Shown: positions 37,573 through 48,521 of the stretch, one piece after another
Layout of the letters: every line of letters starts with the position of its first letter
Position numbering within the stretch: position 1 is the first letter of the stretch
From: Bacteroidota bacterium
Lineage (GTDB): Bacteria; Bacteroidota; Bacteroidia; Chitinophagales; Chitinophagaceae
Direction of reading: 5' to 3'
NCBI GenBank assembly: GCA_016868855.1
Contig: VGFP01000001.1
Span: 310,001-374,000 of the forward strand
Length of the DNA: 64,000 nt
Made by a program: the position numbers and the translations under genes
Notes under the pieces: model-generated
What the model was told of the DNA's origin: nothing
Databases searched by the model: none
The model's input: the letters and a program-made list of their open reading frames with translations, nothing else

Positions 37573-38733
37573 ATGACAGAAGAAAAAATTTTCATTTTTG
37601 ACACTACACTGAGAGATGGCGAGCAGGTGCCTGGCTGCAAACTCAATACAAAAGAAAAAATTGAACTGGCCCTTGCGCTGGAGGACCTGGGTGTTGACAT
37701 CATTGAAGCTGGATTCCCGATTTCGAGTCCGGGTGATTTTGAATCCGTCTCAGAAATTTCTAAAATCATCAAGCATTCAACCGTTTGCGGACTGAGCCGA
37801 GCTGTTCAAAAAGACATCGAAGCAGCAGGCGAAGCATTGAAACATGCCAAAAGAGGAAGGATACATACCGGTATCGGAACATCTGACTCGCATATCAAAA
37901 GCAAATTCAACAGCAACAGGGAAGAAATTCTTGCACGTGCTGTTCAAGCAGTCAAATGGGCAAAAAAATATACCGACGATATTGAGTTCTATGCAGAAGA
38001 TGCAGGAAGAACCGAAAATGAATACCTCGCAAAAGTTGTAGAGGCTGTTATTGCTGCCGGCGCAACAACCGTAAATATTCCTGATACCACCGGTTATTGC
38101 TTGCCCCACCAATACGGTGAAAAGATCAAATTTTTGATGGAGCATGTAAAGCATGTCGACAAAGCAGTGCTGTCCTGTCATTGTCACAATGACCTAGGAC
38201 TCGCTACTGCAAACTCCATTTCAGGAGCCATGAGTGGTGCACGACAGATTGAGTGTACCATCAATGGACTTGGTGAAAGAGCTGGAAATACTTCTCTGGA
38301 AGAAGTTGTGATGGTGTTGAAACAACATGCCTATCTTGGAATTTACACAGACATTGATGCAACCAAATTGAATCCAATCAGTCAGCTTGTTTCTGATACC
38401 ATGCGTATGCCGGTGCAACCAAACAAAGCAATCGTGGGTGCAAATGCATTTTCACATTCATCGGGAATTCACCAGGATGGATTTCTGAAAGATGCACAGA
38501 CCTATGAAATCATACGTCCAGAAGAAGTGGGTGCATCCACTTCAAAAATTGTTCTTACAGCTAGAAGCGGTAGATCTGCACTTGCATACAGACTGAAAAA
38601 TCTTGGTCACAATTTTGATCGCAACGACGTGGATGTTTTGTACGAACATTTTCTTCAGCTGGCAGACAAACTCAAAGAGGTTGGAGATAAAGAATTAAAA
38701 ATATTGGCCAATCAATATGTAGCAAAAGTATAA
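37573..38733 (+). CDS. leuA: 2-isopropylmalate synthase, short form
   Basis: First committed step of leucine synthesis: acetyl-CoA plus 2-ketoisovalerate. 386 residues: HMGL-type TIM barrel with the catalytic R14-D15 (TTLRDGEQ) and metal-binding HCHND (about 202-206), then the linker subdomains ([11 protein letters not shown]). The classical enzyme is about 500-560 residues; the C-terminal LeuA allosteric domain of about 120 residues is missing, so leucine feedback may be absent or different. Position ahead of leuB argues for the leucine function over citramalate or homocitrate synthase, which are related. First gene of the leu-ilv operon. Confidence 0.9.
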   Translation: MTEEKIFIFDTTLRDGEQVPGCKLNTKEKIELALALEDLGVDIIEAGFPISSPGDFESVSEISKIIKHSTVCGLSRAVQKDIEAAGEALKHAKRGRIHTGIGTSDSHIKSKFNSNREEILARAVQAVKWAKKYTDDIEFYAEDAGRTENEYLAKVVEAVIAAGATTVNIPDTTGYCLPHQYGEKIKFLMEHVKHVDKAVLSCHCHNDLGLATANSISGAMSGARQIECTINGLGERAGNTSLEEVVMVLKQHAYLGIYTDIDATKLNPISQLVSDTMRMPVQPNKAIVGANAFSHSSGIHQDGFLKDAQTYEIIRPEEVGASTSKIVLTARSGRSALAYRLKNLGHNFDRNDVDVLYEHFLQLADKLKEVGDKELKILANQYVAKV

Positions 38734-39855
38734 ATGGGGATCAAAAAACAAATAGCAGTCCTTCCGGGTGATGGCATCGGTCCTGATGTCATCAACCAAG
38801 CCGTTCGCGTTTTGGATACGATTTCCAAAAAATACCATCATGATTTTTCTTTTCAATATGCCTTGGTTGGCGCAGATGCCATCGACAAAACTGGTGATCC
38901 ACTCCCCCAGCCAACGTTGGATCTCTGCAAATCCAGCGATGCTGTATTGTTCGGCGCTGTCGGTCATCCAAAATATGACCAGGACCCTAACGCGAAAGTG
39001 AGGCCCGAACAAGGTTTGCTCAAAATGAGAAAAGAACTTGGACTGTTTGCAAATATTCGTCCCGTTACCACCTATGCGGCGCTCCACCATCTCTCCCCTG
39101 TCAAATCTAATTTGCTGGAGCATGTAGACATAGAAATTTTCAGGGAATTGACTGGTGGGATTTATTTCGGAAAAAAAGAATTATCTGCTGATGGAAAAAC
39201 CGCTGCTGATACCTGTGTGTACCACGCAGAAGAAATTACCCGCATCGCACACCTTGCATTTAAACGTGCGCAAGAAAGAAAAAGAAAGCTGACACTGGTT
39301 GACAAAGCAAATGTACTGGAGACATCCAGGCTATGGAGAAAAACTGTCAACGAAATTGCAAAGAATTATTCCGATGTGGAAGTCTTTCAAATGTATGTTG
39401 ACAATGCAGCCATGCAACTGATTATCCATCCATCTCAATTCGATGTCATCCTTACAGAAAATATGTTCGGCGACATCCTGAGTGATGAAGCCAGCGTGCT
39501 TGCCGGTTCACTTGGACTCCTACCTTCTGCATCTATCGGGACAGGAACTGCAGTCTTTGAGCCCATTCATGGATCTTACCCTCAAGCTGCAGGTAAAGAC
39601 ATTGCGAATCCATCTGCGGCCATTTTATCCGCTGCGATGATGCTGGAATATTTTGGGTTACAAGAAGAAGCGCTTGATATACGCAATGCCATTGATTGGA
39701 CCATCTCCAATTCATTTTTTACAAAAGATATTGATCCAATTAATTTTTATTTCACTTCCACCATTGGCGAACTGGTTTGCGACTTTATCAACAACCGAGT
39801 AGAAGACGCAATACACAGATCCAACATTCAACTAAGAAAATCAACTATTATATAG
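38734..39855 (+). CDS. leuB: 3-isopropylmalate dehydrogenase
   Basis: Oxidative decarboxylation in leucine synthesis, NAD-dependent. 373 residues, usual length. Start motif [10 protein letters not shown] (9-18) and the metal/substrate region with DNAAMQLI and [13 protein letters not shown] (about 240-252) fit the family. Its ATG is the base directly after the leuA stop. leuC and leuD, whose enzyme acts between LeuA and LeuB, are not in this operon segment. Confidence 0.96.
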   Translation: MGIKKQIAVLPGDGIGPDVINQAVRVLDTISKKYHHDFSFQYALVGADAIDKTGDPLPQPTLDLCKSSDAVLFGAVGHPKYDQDPNAKVRPEQGLLKMRKELGLFANIRPVTTYAALHHLSPVKSNLLEHVDIEIFRELTGGIYFGKKELSADGKTAADTCVYHAEEITRIAHLAFKRAQERKRKLTLVDKANVLETSRLWRKTVNEIAKNYSDVEVFQMYVDNAAMQLIIHPSQFDVILTENMFGDILSDEASVLAGSLGLLPSASIGTGTAVFEPIHGSYPQAAGKDIANPSAAILSAAMMLEYFGLQEEALDIRNAIDWTISNSFFTKDIDPINFYFTSTIGELVCDFINNRVEDAIHRSNIQLRKSTII

Positions 39856-39860
39856 CATAT

Positions 39861-41558
39861 ATGGCTGCATTGAACAAATATAGCAAAACCATTACACAAG
39901 ATCCAACACAACCTGCTGCACAGGCGATGTTGTATGGCATTGGATTGACTGATGAAGATTTGAAAAAACCACAGATCGGTCTATGCAGCATGGGTTATGA
40001 TGGGAATACCTGCAATATGCATCTAAACGACCTTGCAAAAATTGTTAAAGATAGTGTGTGGTCAAACGACATGGTGGGCTTGATATTCAATACCATTGGC
40101 GTAAGCGACGGTATCAGCAATGGGACTGACGGAATGAGATATTCGCTCGTTAGCCGTGATTTGATCGCAGACAGCATTGAAGCTGTTTGTGGTGCACATT
40201 ATTATGACGGCATCATTGCCGTTCCTGGTTGCGACAAAAATATGCCTGGATCGATCATCGCAATGGGAAGATTGAACAGACCTTCCATCATGGTATACGG
40301 TGGTACCATTGCACCCGGTCATTACAAGGGTGAAGAGCTCAACATTGTTTCTGCTTTTGAAGCACTGGGAAAAAAAATAGCAGGCCATTTGGATGAAAAA
40401 GATTTCAAAGGCATCATCATGAATGCTTGTCCGGGTCCCGGTGCATGTGGTGGCATGTATACAGCCAATACGATGGCCAGTGCTATAGAGGCATTGGGCA
40501 TGAGCTTGCCGTACTCATCATCCAATCCGGCATTGAGTGAACAGAAAAAACATGAATGCAAGCGTGCAGGCGAAGCCATTAAAATCCTGCTAGAAAAAGA
40601 CATCAAGCCAACTGATATCATGACGTTCAAAGCATTTGAAAATGCAGTCACACTGATTATGTCATTAGGTGGATCAACCAATGCTGTTCTGCATTTGATT
40701 GCAATGGCTTGGAGCATCGACCTGCAATGGACACAGGATGATATTCAGCGCATCAGCGACAAGGTTCCTGTAATTGCTGACTTGAAACCGAGTGGAAAAT
40801 ATTTGATGGAGGATGTGCACAAGATGGGCGGCATACCTGCGGTCATGAAATATTTACTTAAAAACGGATTCATACATGGTGATTGTTTAACAGTTACCGG
40901 TAAAACAGTTGCGGAAAATTTAGTGGATGTTCCTGATCTTGAATTTGAAAATCAAAAGGTTATTTATCCACTTCAAAATCCCATTAAAACAACTGGACAT
41001 CTGCAGATTCTCTACGGAAATCTCGCAGAAAAAGGAAGTGTTGCTAAAATAAGTGGCAAAGAGGGTGAATTTTTTGAGGGACCGGCCCGCGTGTTTGATG
41101 GAGAACAGGAATTGATCGCCGGCATACAAAATGGAAGAGTAAAAGCTGGTGATGTTGTTGTTATCAGATATGTGGGACCACGAGGTGGTCCGGGTATGCC
41201 TGAGATGCTGAAGCCAACATCAGCCATTATCGGTGCTGGATTGGGCAAATCTGTTGCATTGATCACAGATGGGCGTTTCAGCGGTGGTACACATGGTTTT
41301 GTGGTAGGACATATTACTCCAGAAGCTTATGACGGAGGTTTGATCGCAATGGTAAAAGACAATGATCCTATTGTATTGGATGTTAAAACGAGAACCATCA
41401 CACTAAAAGTGAGTGAAGAGGAAATTGCAACTAGAAGAGCTGCGTGGAAAAAACCAGCGTTGAATGCAAAAAAAGGATTGCTGTTCAAGTTTGCACAAAG
41501 AACAACAACGGCTGCTGAAGGTTGTGTAACAGATGCAATACCTGAAAATATAAAGTGA
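39861..41558 (+). CDS. ilvD: Dihydroxy-acid dehydratase
   Basis: Makes 2-keto acids for valine, leucine and isoleucine. 565 residues from ATG 39861; the frame is open upstream into leuB, but [10 protein letters not shown] is the natural start. Iron-sulfur ligands lie in CNMHLND (about 49-55), [10 protein letters not shown] (about 120) and the family signature [16 protein letters not shown] (about 195). Follows leuB by 5 bases. Confidence 0.96.
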   Translation: MAALNKYSKTITQDPTQPAAQAMLYGIGLTDEDLKKPQIGLCSMGYDGNTCNMHLNDLAKIVKDSVWSNDMVGLIFNTIGVSDGISNGTDGMRYSLVSRDLIADSIEAVCGAHYYDGIIAVPGCDKNMPGSIIAMGRLNRPSIMVYGGTIAPGHYKGEELNIVSAFEALGKKIAGHLDEKDFKGIIMNACPGPGACGGMYTANTMASAIEALGMSLPYSSSNPALSEQKKHECKRAGEAIKILLEKDIKPTDIMTFKAFENAVTLIMSLGGSTNAVLHLIAMAWSIDLQWTQDDIQRISDKVPVIADLKPSGKYLMEDVHKMGGIPAVMKYLLKNGFIHGDCLTVTGKTVAENLVDVPDLEFENQKVIYPLQNPIKTTGHLQILYGNLAEKGSVAKISGKEGEFFEGPARVFDGEQELIAGIQNGRVKAGDVVVIRYVGPRGGPGMPEMLKPTSAIIGAGLGKSVALITDGRFSGGTHGFVVGHITPEAYDGGLIAMVKDNDPIVLDVKTRTITLKVSEEEIATRRAAWKKPALNAKKGLLFKFAQRTTTAAEGCVTDAIPENIK

Positions 41559-41574
41559 ATAAAAAATTGTTTGT

Positions 41575-43329
41575 ATGAATACTGTCAGTGAAAAAAAATC
41601 AAAAGTGGACGATAAAAAAAATCAAGATAAGGTTCATACAAAAGAACTGTCAGGGGCAGAAGCTGTGTTGGAGGCATGTATTGCCGAGGGAGTTGAAACC
41701 ATCTTCGGATATCCAGGTGGTGCGATCATGCCCATATATGATGCACTGTATGATTACAATGATCGACTGGAACACATACTGGTTAGACACGAGCAAGGTG
41801 GAATACACGCAGGACAGGGATTTGCGAGAACATCCGGAAAAACTGGTGTTGTATTTGCAACGAGCGGTCCTGGTGCCACCAACCTGGTTACAGGTTTGGC
41901 TGATGCCATGATTGACTCTACCTCATTGGTTTGCATCACCGGACAAGTATTTGCACATTTACTGGGAACAGATGCATTTCAGGAAACAGATGTCATCAAC
42001 ATCACTACCCCTGTCACTAAGTGGAACTATCAAATTACAGATGCAATTGAGATTCCTGAAGTAATGGCAAAAGCATTTTATATTGCCAAAAGCGGTAGAC
42101 CAGGTCCGGTTTTGATCGATATCACCAAGAATGCACAACTCCAAAAATTCAATTACTCAGGATATATACCTTGCAATCACATCAGAAGTTATAGACCTAA
42201 ACCGATCGTAAGAAAGGAATATGTAGGTGCTGCAGCTGCTTTGATCAATGAAGCGCAAAGGCCATTGGTACTTTTTGGACAAGGCGTGATTCTTGGAAAA
42301 GCAGAAGAAGAATTCAAAGCATTTATCGAAAAAGGTGGATTGCCCGCAGCATGGACCATACTGGGTTTAAGTGCATTGCCAACTGATCATCCACTCAACG
42401 TGGGTATGCTCGGCATGCATGGAAATTATGGTCCCAATGTATTGACAAACGAGTGCGATGTTTTGATTGCGGTAGGCATGCGATTTGATGACAGGGTAAC
42501 AGGAAGGCTGGACAGGTATGCAAAACAAGCCAAGGTCATTCACCTTGACATCGATCCAGCTGAGGTCGACAAAAATGTGAAAGCAGATGTGCCTGTTTGG
42601 GGTGACTGCAAAGAGACATTGCCTATGTTGACCAGCTTGATCAAGCAACATAAACATGAAAGCTGGTTGCAAAAATTCAAAGACTGTACTGCAAAAGAAG
42701 TAGAGGCTGTGATTGAAGAAGAGCTTCATCCATCTACTGAAATCATGACAATGGGAGAAGTCATTGATCAATTGAATCATCTCACCAAAGGAGATGCAAT
42801 CATTGTTACCGATGTGGGTCAACATCAGATGGTCGCATGCAGATATGCACAGTTTAACCAAAGCAAGAGCAATGTAACATCAGGCGGACTCGGAACGATG
42901 GGATTTGCATTGCCTGCAGCCATTGGTGCAAAATATGGTGCGAAAGACAGAACCGTGGTTGCCATCATAGGTGATGGTGGCATTCAAATGACCATTCAGG
43001 AATTGGGTACCATCATGCAAATCAAAGTCAATGTAAAAATTCTCATCCTCAATAATCAGTTTCTTGGAATGGTAAGACAATGGCAACAATTGTTTCATGA
43101 AAAAAGATATTCATTTGTAGACATTGCGAGTCCGGATTATGTCACCGTTGCCAAAGGATATGGCATTGAAGGCAACTCCATCAAACAACGAACTGAGCTG
43201 AAAGATGCGCTTCAAAAAATGCTTGAACACAATGGCCCCTATCTTCTTGAAGTGTTTGTAGGCAAAGAAAACAATGTGTTTCCCATGGTTCCACAGGGTT
43301 GTGGCGTAAGTGAAATACGTTTAAAATAA
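41575..43329 (+). CDS. ilvB: Acetolactate synthase, catalytic subunit
   Basis: TPP- and FAD-dependent condensation of pyruvate. 584 residues. The catalytic Glu is E73 in VRHEQGGIHAGQG; the TPP motif GDGGIQMTIQEL...NN is near 465-495. A lysine-rich N-terminal tail of about 22 residues precedes the domain. 16 bases after ilvD; regulatory subunit ilvN follows by 6 bases. Confidence 0.96.
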   Translation: MNTVSEKKSKVDDKKNQDKVHTKELSGAEAVLEACIAEGVETIFGYPGGAIMPIYDALYDYNDRLEHILVRHEQGGIHAGQGFARTSGKTGVVFATSGPGATNLVTGLADAMIDSTSLVCITGQVFAHLLGTDAFQETDVINITTPVTKWNYQITDAIEIPEVMAKAFYIAKSGRPGPVLIDITKNAQLQKFNYSGYIPCNHIRSYRPKPIVRKEYVGAAAALINEAQRPLVLFGQGVILGKAEEEFKAFIEKGGLPAAWTILGLSALPTDHPLNVGMLGMHGNYGPNVLTNECDVLIAVGMRFDDRVTGRLDRYAKQAKVIHLDIDPAEVDKNVKADVPVWGDCKETLPMLTSLIKQHKHESWLQKFKDCTAKEVEAVIEEELHPSTEIMTMGEVIDQLNHLTKGDAIIVTDVGQHQMVACRYAQFNQSKSNVTSGGLGTMGFALPAAIGAKYGAKDRTVVAIIGDGGIQMTIQELGTIMQIKVNVKILILNNQFLGMVRQWQQLFHEKRYSFVDIASPDYVTVAKGYGIEGNSIKQRTELKDALQKMLEHNGPYLLEVFVGKENNVFPMVPQGCGVSEIRLK

Positions 43330-43335
43330 ATCCAT

Positions 43336-43923
43336 ATGAAACAGGAATATACCATTACCATTTATACTGAAAACCAAGTGGGACTCCTAACGAGGATTGC
43401 CATTATTTTTTCCAGAAGGAAGATCAATGTGGAAAGCCTGAACACATCGCCATCAGAGGTAGATGGAATTCACCGCTTTACCATTGTCATCAACGTAGCT
43501 GAGGATGTGGTAAGGAAATTGGTACGCCAAATTGAAAAGCAGGTAGATGTATTGAAAGTATATTTTAATACAAATGACGAAATCATTTGGCAGGAATTGG
43601 CTTTGTACAAGGTCCCGACAGACACCATTGCCGAAAAGGCAAAAGTAGAACGGCTGTTGAGGGCTTATGGTGCAAGGGCCGTTGTCATCAGAAAAGATTA
43701 TACCATATTTGAGACTACAGGACAGCGTGAAGAAACCGATACCCTCATCCAAGTGCTGGCACCCTTTGGTTTGATAGAGTTTGTGCGCAGCGCGAGGGTT
43801 GCCATAATCAAAGACAGCAAGGGCTTTCATGAGAAACTAAAAGAGTTTGAGGAGACGGCCCCAGCGAAACATATGCTGGTAGAAGAAATCACAGCAGAAA
43901 AAGCTGCAGAAATGGATCAATAA
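43336..43923 (+). CDS. ilvN: Acetolactate synthase, regulatory subunit
   Basis: 195 residues. An ACT domain fills the first 75 or so (YTITIYTENQVGLLTRIA), giving valine binding and feedback control; the longer C-terminal part (about 85-170) corresponds to the IlvH-type C-terminal domain. A basic/acidic tail (VEEITAEKAAEMDQ) ends the protein. Confidence 0.95.
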   Translation: MKQEYTITIYTENQVGLLTRIAIIFSRRKINVESLNTSPSEVDGIHRFTIVINVAEDVVRKLVRQIEKQVDVLKVYFNTNDEIIWQELALYKVPTDTIAEKAKVERLLRAYGARAVVIRKDYTIFETTGQREETDTLIQVLAPFGLIEFVRSARVAIIKDSKGFHEKLKEFEETAPAKHMLVEEITAEKAAEMDQ

Positions 43924-43955
43924 ACAATCTTATATAATCAAAACAAACAACTATT

Positions 43956-45008
43956 ATGGCAAAATTAAATTTTGGAGGAGTTGAAGAGAATGTGGTAACG
44001 AGGGAAGAATTTCCTCTGTCTAAGGCTCAAGAGACATTGAAAAATGAAGTAGTTGCCGTGATCGGATACGGCGTTCAAGGTCCCGGGCAAGCGTTGAATC
44101 AAAAAGAAAACGGCATCAATGTGATTGTTGGACAAAGAAAAAATTCTGCATCATGGGACAAGGCAGTTGCCGATGGATTTGTTCCAGGCAAGACCTTGTT
44201 TGAAATAGAAGAAGCCCTTGAGAAAGGAACCATCATCTGTTACTTGCTGAGCGATGCTGCTCAAATAGCATTGTGGCCCACCGTGAAAAAACACCTTACT
44301 CCTGGTAAGGCATTGTATTTTTCACATGGATTTGGCATCACCTACAGAGAGCAAACGGGCATCATCCCTCCTGCTGATGTGGATGTATTTTTGGTTGCAC
44401 CAAAAGGATCAGGTACCTCCCTCAGAAGAATGTTTTTGCAAGGTAGAGGGTTGAACTCCAGTTATGCCATTTTTCAAGATGCAACCGGGAAGGCAAAAGA
44501 CCGGGTTGTAGCATTGGGCATTGCCATTGGAAGCGGATATTTATTCGAAACTGATTTTAAAAAAGAAGTATACAGTGATCTGACCGGAGAAAGAGGTACC
44601 CTGATGGGTGCTATTCAGGGGATTTTTGCTGCTCAATACCAGGTATTGCGTGAAAAGGGACACACTCCATCTGAAGCTTTCAATGAGACTGTAGAAGAAT
44701 TGACCCAATCACTCATGCCACTTGTTGCAGAAAATGGAATGGATTGGATGTATGCCAACTGCTCCACGACCGCACAAAGGGGTGCATTGGATTGGTGGAA
44801 GAGATTCAGGGATGCCACCCTTCCTGTTTTCAATGAATTGTACGAGAGTGTAGCGACAGGCAAAGAAAGCCAGCGCAGTATTGATAGCAATTCACAACCC
44901 GATTACAGAGCTAAACTCGAATTGGAATTGAAAGAGATGAGAGAAAGTGAAATGTGGCAGACTGGAAAAACAGTTAGAAGTTTGAGACCTGAGAACCAAT
45001 CCAAGTAA
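43956..45008 (+). CDS. ilvC: Ketol-acid reductoisomerase
   Basis: Rearranges and reduces acetolactate with NADPH. 350 residues, class I size. Rossmann motif GYGVQGPGQA (about 37-46) followed by VGQRKNSASW, whose Arg/Ser residues fit NADPH specificity. The metal-binding Asp and Glu are in DLTGERGTL; the knotted C-terminal domain follows. Last gene of the operon, closed by a strong terminator. Confidence 0.95.
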   Translation: MAKLNFGGVEENVVTREEFPLSKAQETLKNEVVAVIGYGVQGPGQALNQKENGINVIVGQRKNSASWDKAVADGFVPGKTLFEIEEALEKGTIICYLLSDAAQIALWPTVKKHLTPGKALYFSHGFGITYREQTGIIPPADVDVFLVAPKGSGTSLRRMFLQGRGLNSSYAIFQDATGKAKDRVVALGIAIGSGYLFETDFKKEVYSDLTGERGTLMGAIQGIFAAQYQVLREKGHTPSEAFNETVEELTQSLMPLVAENGMDWMYANCSTTAQRGALDWWKRFRDATLPVFNELYESVATGKESQRSIDSNSQPDYRAKLELELKEMRESEMWQTGKTVRSLRPENQSK

Positions 45009-45021
45009 TCATCAACTTTTC

Positions 45022-45048
45022 AAAAGGAGCGAAAATTCGCTCCTTTTT
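45022..45048 (+). terminator. Intrinsic terminator of the leu-ilv operon
   Basis: AAAAGGAGCGAA (45022-45033), AA, TTCGCTCCTTTT (45036-45047): a perfect 12 bp stem with a T-tract. Confidence 0.94.
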
Positions 45049-45084
45049 CTTTGGAACACCACCCATTCATTTATGCTCGTAATG

Positions 45085-45092
45085 TATATTTG
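45085..45092 (+). promoter_or_regulatory. Putative -7 box for sucC
   Basis: TATATTTG, exact consensus, ends 18 bases before the sucC ATG. No clear -33. Confidence 0.45.
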
Positions 45093-45110
45093 TAAAAATT
45101 TTTATTTTCC

Positions 45111-46322
45111 ATGAATCTTCACGAATACCAGGCAAAAGAGCTGTTGAAAAAATACAATGTACCCGTACAGGAGGGAAATGCATGCAGCACTGTTGATGAG
45201 GCTGTTGCAGCATACAATGAGATCAAAGAAAAAAGCGGAAGCAAGTTTGCTTTGGTCAAAGCACAAATTCATGCAGGTGGCCGTGGAAAAGGTCAAATAA
45301 AGGAAAACGGCATCAACGGCGTGAAGGTTGGAAAGAGCCTGGAGGATATCAAAGAATTTGCAGAAAAAATTTTAGGCGGCACACTGGTCACCATCCAAAC
45401 CGGACCTGCCGGTAAATTGGTCAGCAAGATTTTGGTGGCACAAGACATGTATTATGATGGTCCATCAGAAAGAAAAGAATTTTACCTCTCCATATTGCTT
45501 GATCGTTCAAAAGGTCAAAACGTAATCATGTACAGTACAGAAGGCGGAATGAACATCGAAGATGTTGCACATGATACACCAGAGAAAATTTTCAGAGAGT
45601 GGGTACACCCAGGTGGTGGACTCCTTCCCTTCCAAGCGAGAAAAATTGCTTTCAACCTTGGTTTGAGTGGTGATGCATTTAAAAACATGGTGAAATTCGT
45701 TTCCAATCTTTACAGCGCATATGTTGGGCTGGATTGTTCCATGCTTGAAATCAATCCGCTTTTCAAAGCAGCTGATGATAAAATCATAGCAGTGGATTGC
45801 AAAATGAATTTGGATGAAAATGCACTCAACAGACATCCAGATCTGTCTGCTATGCGTGACCTTTCTGAAGAAGATCCCACAGAAGTTGAAGCAGGAAAAT
45901 ACAACTTGAATTTTGTGAAATTGGATGGCAATGTTGGATGCATGGTAAATGGAGCAGGACTCGCAATGGCTACCATGGATATGATCAAACTCAGTGGTGG
46001 TGAACCTGCCAACTTCCTGGATGTTGGAGGTACTGCAAATGCTCAAACAGTTGAAGCTGGATTTAAAATCATTTTGCAGGATCCAAATGTAAAAGCCATT
46101 CTGATCAATATTTTTGGTGGTATCGTAAGATGCGACAGGGTTGCTTCCGGAGTCATCGAAGCATATAAAAATCTTGGAAACATCAACATCCCTATCATTG
46201 TTCGATTGCAAGGCACAAATGCTGCCGAAGCAAAAAAATTGATTGATGAAAGTGGACTCAAAGTGCAAAGCGCCATTTTACTCAGCGAAGCAGCAGATCT
46301 TGTAAAAAAGGCTGTGGCTTAG
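45111..46322 (+). CDS. sucC: Succinyl-CoA synthetase, beta subunit
   Basis: ATP- or GTP-linked step of the TCA cycle. 403 residues: N-terminal ATP-grasp domain (MNLHEYQAKELLKKYNVPV start, GGRGKGQ at about 55) and C-terminal CoA-ligase domain (GGIVRCDRVASGVIEA near 343). The alpha-subunit gene sucD is not adjacent. A DUF5916 gene starts 19 bases downstream. Confidence 0.95.
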   Translation: MNLHEYQAKELLKKYNVPVQEGNACSTVDEAVAAYNEIKEKSGSKFALVKAQIHAGGRGKGQIKENGINGVKVGKSLEDIKEFAEKILGGTLVTIQTGPAGKLVSKILVAQDMYYDGPSERKEFYLSILLDRSKGQNVIMYSTEGGMNIEDVAHDTPEKIFREWVHPGGGLLPFQARKIAFNLGLSGDAFKNMVKFVSNLYSAYVGLDCSMLEINPLFKAADDKIIAVDCKMNLDENALNRHPDLSAMRDLSEEDPTEVEAGKYNLNFVKLDGNVGCMVNGAGLAMATMDMIKLSGGEPANFLDVGGTANAQTVEAGFKIILQDPNVKAILINIFGGIVRCDRVASGVIEAYKNLGNINIPIIVRLQGTNAAEAKKLIDESGLKVQSAILLSEAADLVKKAVA

Positions 46323-46328
46323 TGTAAA

Positions 46329-46336
46329 TATATTTG
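46329..46336 (+). promoter_or_regulatory. Putative -7 box before the DUF5916 gene
   Basis: TATATTTG, exact consensus, ends 5 bases before the TTG start. It could instead be chance in an A/T-rich spacer. Confidence 0.3.
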
Positions 46337-46341
46337 AACGA

Positions 46342-48513
46342 TTGAAAAAATTCCTTGCCCTGATTCTTTTGGCATTTGCCATCAGCATATCCGTCTTATC
46401 ACAAAGAAAGAACGAAGAGTACAAGTACTTCATTAAAAAAACAGTTGCTCCCATACAAATTGATGGAGTGATCGATCCTGCATGGTCTGCTGCACAAACC
46501 GCCACCAATTTCAACATGGTATTGCCCATGGATACAAGCAAGGCATTTGTGAGAACGGAAGTAAAAATGGCTTATAACAGTTCAGGGATCTATATCATTA
46601 CCATCAACTACATTGATCCTGGTCAAAAATTCATGGTTGAATCGCTCAAACGTGATTTCAACTTTGGGAAAAATGATAATTTCCTATTGTTCATGGATCC
46701 ATTCAATGACCGAACCAATGGATTCACATTCGGATCCAATGCAGCGGGTGCGCAATGGGATGGTTTGTTATACGATGGAGGAAGAGCTGATTTGAATTGG
46801 GACAATAAATGGAACTCAGATTCTAAATATTATGATGACAAATGGATATGGGAAGCATTCATTCCATTCAAGACCATCAGGTATAAAAATGGCATCAAAA
46901 CTTGGGGTATTCAGTTCAGCAGGCTCGATATTTCAAAAGCTGAAAAATCAAGTTGGGCGCCAGTCCCAAGACAATTCCCCACTGCCTCCCTTGCATACAC
47001 AGGCATTTTAGTCTGGGATGAGCCACCACCGGATGCCGGACAAAATATTTCACTCATCCCCTATGTGTTGACAGGTGGAAGCAAAAATTTTCAAGCCAAT
47101 ACTGCAACTAAATTCAGAAATACGGTCGGATTGGATGCGAAAGTGGCAGTGACTTCTTCACTCAACTTAGATTTGTCTATCCATCCAGATTTTTCACAAG
47201 TAGAAGTGGATCGGCAGGTAACCAACTTAGATAGATTCGAATTGTTTTTCCCTGAAAGAAGACAGTTCTTTATTGAAAATGGGGACCAGTTCAACAACTT
47301 TGGATATGGAACCTTGCGACCGTTTTTCTCCAGAAGAATTGGATTGAATGCACCCATTCAATACGGCGCAAGATTGAGCGGAAAATTGAACAAGAATTGG
47401 AGGATGGGCTTCATGAACATGCAGACAGAACGCAATGTTACCACCCTCACACCGGTTCAAAACTATACGGCATTTGCCATTCAAAGAAAAGTATTTGCAC
47501 GTTCGAATATTGGACTTCTGTTCGTCAACAGAGATCAAATATTGAACAAGGATGAGAAAGGTCCCACTTACTTGAACAATCCATTCAATAGAAATATTGG
47601 ACTGGAATACAACCTTGCTTCTTCAAACAATTTGTGGACTGGCAAGTACATGGTTTTGAAATCATTCTCAAAAAATACCAGCGGTGATGATTTCATTCAC
47701 GCAGGAAATATTCAATACAGCAGTAAAAAATGGCTCATCAGCTATCAACAGGAATCTGTAGGAAGGCAATTCACGGCTGACGTCGGGTATGTTCCGAGAA
47801 AGGATTACTTCAAGATCAATCCCTCCATAACTAGAATTTTCTTTTCTAAGAATCAAAAAATCACCAGCCACGCCATTAAACTGATGAACTTTGATTATTT
47901 CACTAGAAAATTAAAGTTGACAGATGCAACTACCTATTTGGCCTATACATTGACAATGAGAACGCAGGCCACTTATACCATCTGGACTGCCAATGATTAT
48001 ATCAAATTGCTTCAGCCTTTTGATCCGACCAATTACACCAAGGATACACTTGCGAGAGGAACGAAGCACAGGTGGAATTCAGTTGGATTTGAACTCGCAT
48101 CCAAACCACAACAACTATTCACCTATTTAATATCTGGGCGTTTTGGAGGATATTATTTCAATGGCAACAGGACCTTTGTCAGTGCTGATCTGGGATATCG
48201 TTTTCAACCATATTTCAGTATGACGATGAGCACCAGCTTTAACAATATTTCACTGCCTGCACCATGGAACAACAATACTTTTTGGCTGGTGGGTCCGCGC
48301 ATCGATGTTACTTTCACCAATAAATTATTCTTTACAACGTTTTTCCAATACAACAATCAGCAGAACAATATCAACCTCAATACAAGATTTCAATGGCGAT
48401 ACAAGCCAGCATCAGATTTGTTTCTTGTGTACACAGACAACTATTTTCCTGCTCCATTCAACGTAAACAACAGGGCATTGGTGTTGAAATTCAACTATTG
48501 GTGGAATTTATAA
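46342..48513 (+). CDS. DUF5916 outer-membrane protein with N-terminal CBM9-like domain
   Basis: 723 residues starting at TTG 46342; no ATG lies in frame upstream, and the following residues (KKFLALILLAFAISISVLSQ) are a clear signal peptide, so TTG is the start. Residues about 30-230 form a carbohydrate-binding-module-9-like domain (IDGVIDPAWSAAQ). The rest is the DUF5916 beta-barrel, with LFFPERRQFFIENGDQF as its signature (about 295) and a C-terminal end LKFNYWWNL fit for outer-membrane insertion. Molecular function unknown. It may be co-transcribed with sucC. Confidence 0.88.
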   Translation: MKKFLALILLAFAISISVLSQRKNEEYKYFIKKTVAPIQIDGVIDPAWSAAQTATNFNMVLPMDTSKAFVRTEVKMAYNSSGIYIITINYIDPGQKFMVESLKRDFNFGKNDNFLLFMDPFNDRTNGFTFGSNAAGAQWDGLLYDGGRADLNWDNKWNSDSKYYDDKWIWEAFIPFKTIRYKNGIKTWGIQFSRLDISKAEKSSWAPVPRQFPTASLAYTGILVWDEPPPDAGQNISLIPYVLTGGSKNFQANTATKFRNTVGLDAKVAVTSSLNLDLSIHPDFSQVEVDRQVTNLDRFELFFPERRQFFIENGDQFNNFGYGTLRPFFSRRIGLNAPIQYGARLSGKLNKNWRMGFMNMQTERNVTTLTPVQNYTAFAIQRKVFARSNIGLLFVNRDQILNKDEKGPTYLNNPFNRNIGLEYNLASSNNLWTGKYMVLKSFSKNTSGDDFIHAGNIQYSSKKWLISYQQESVGRQFTADVGYVPRKDYFKINPSITRIFFSKNQKITSHAIKLMNFDYFTRKLKLTDATTYLAYTLTMRTQATYTIWTANDYIKLLQPFDPTNYTKDTLARGTKHRWNSVGFELASKPQQLFTYLISGRFGGYYFNGNRTFVSADLGYRFQPYFSMTMSTSFNNISLPAPWNNNTFWLVGPRIDVTFTNKLFFTTFFQYNNQQNNINLNTRFQWRYKPASDLFLVYTDNYFPAPFNVNNRALVLKFNYWWNL

Positions 48514-48521
48514 GATGTTGC

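Noticed and set aside
39777-39860. ilvD starting inside leuB
   Set aside because: The upstream in-frame start would overlap leuB by about 80 bases; [10 protein letters not shown] at 39861 matches family starts.
45507-46268. 253-residue open frame on the minus strand opposite sucC
   Set aside because: Cys/His/Phe-rich low-quality composition, antisense to a clear sucC; a mirror frame.
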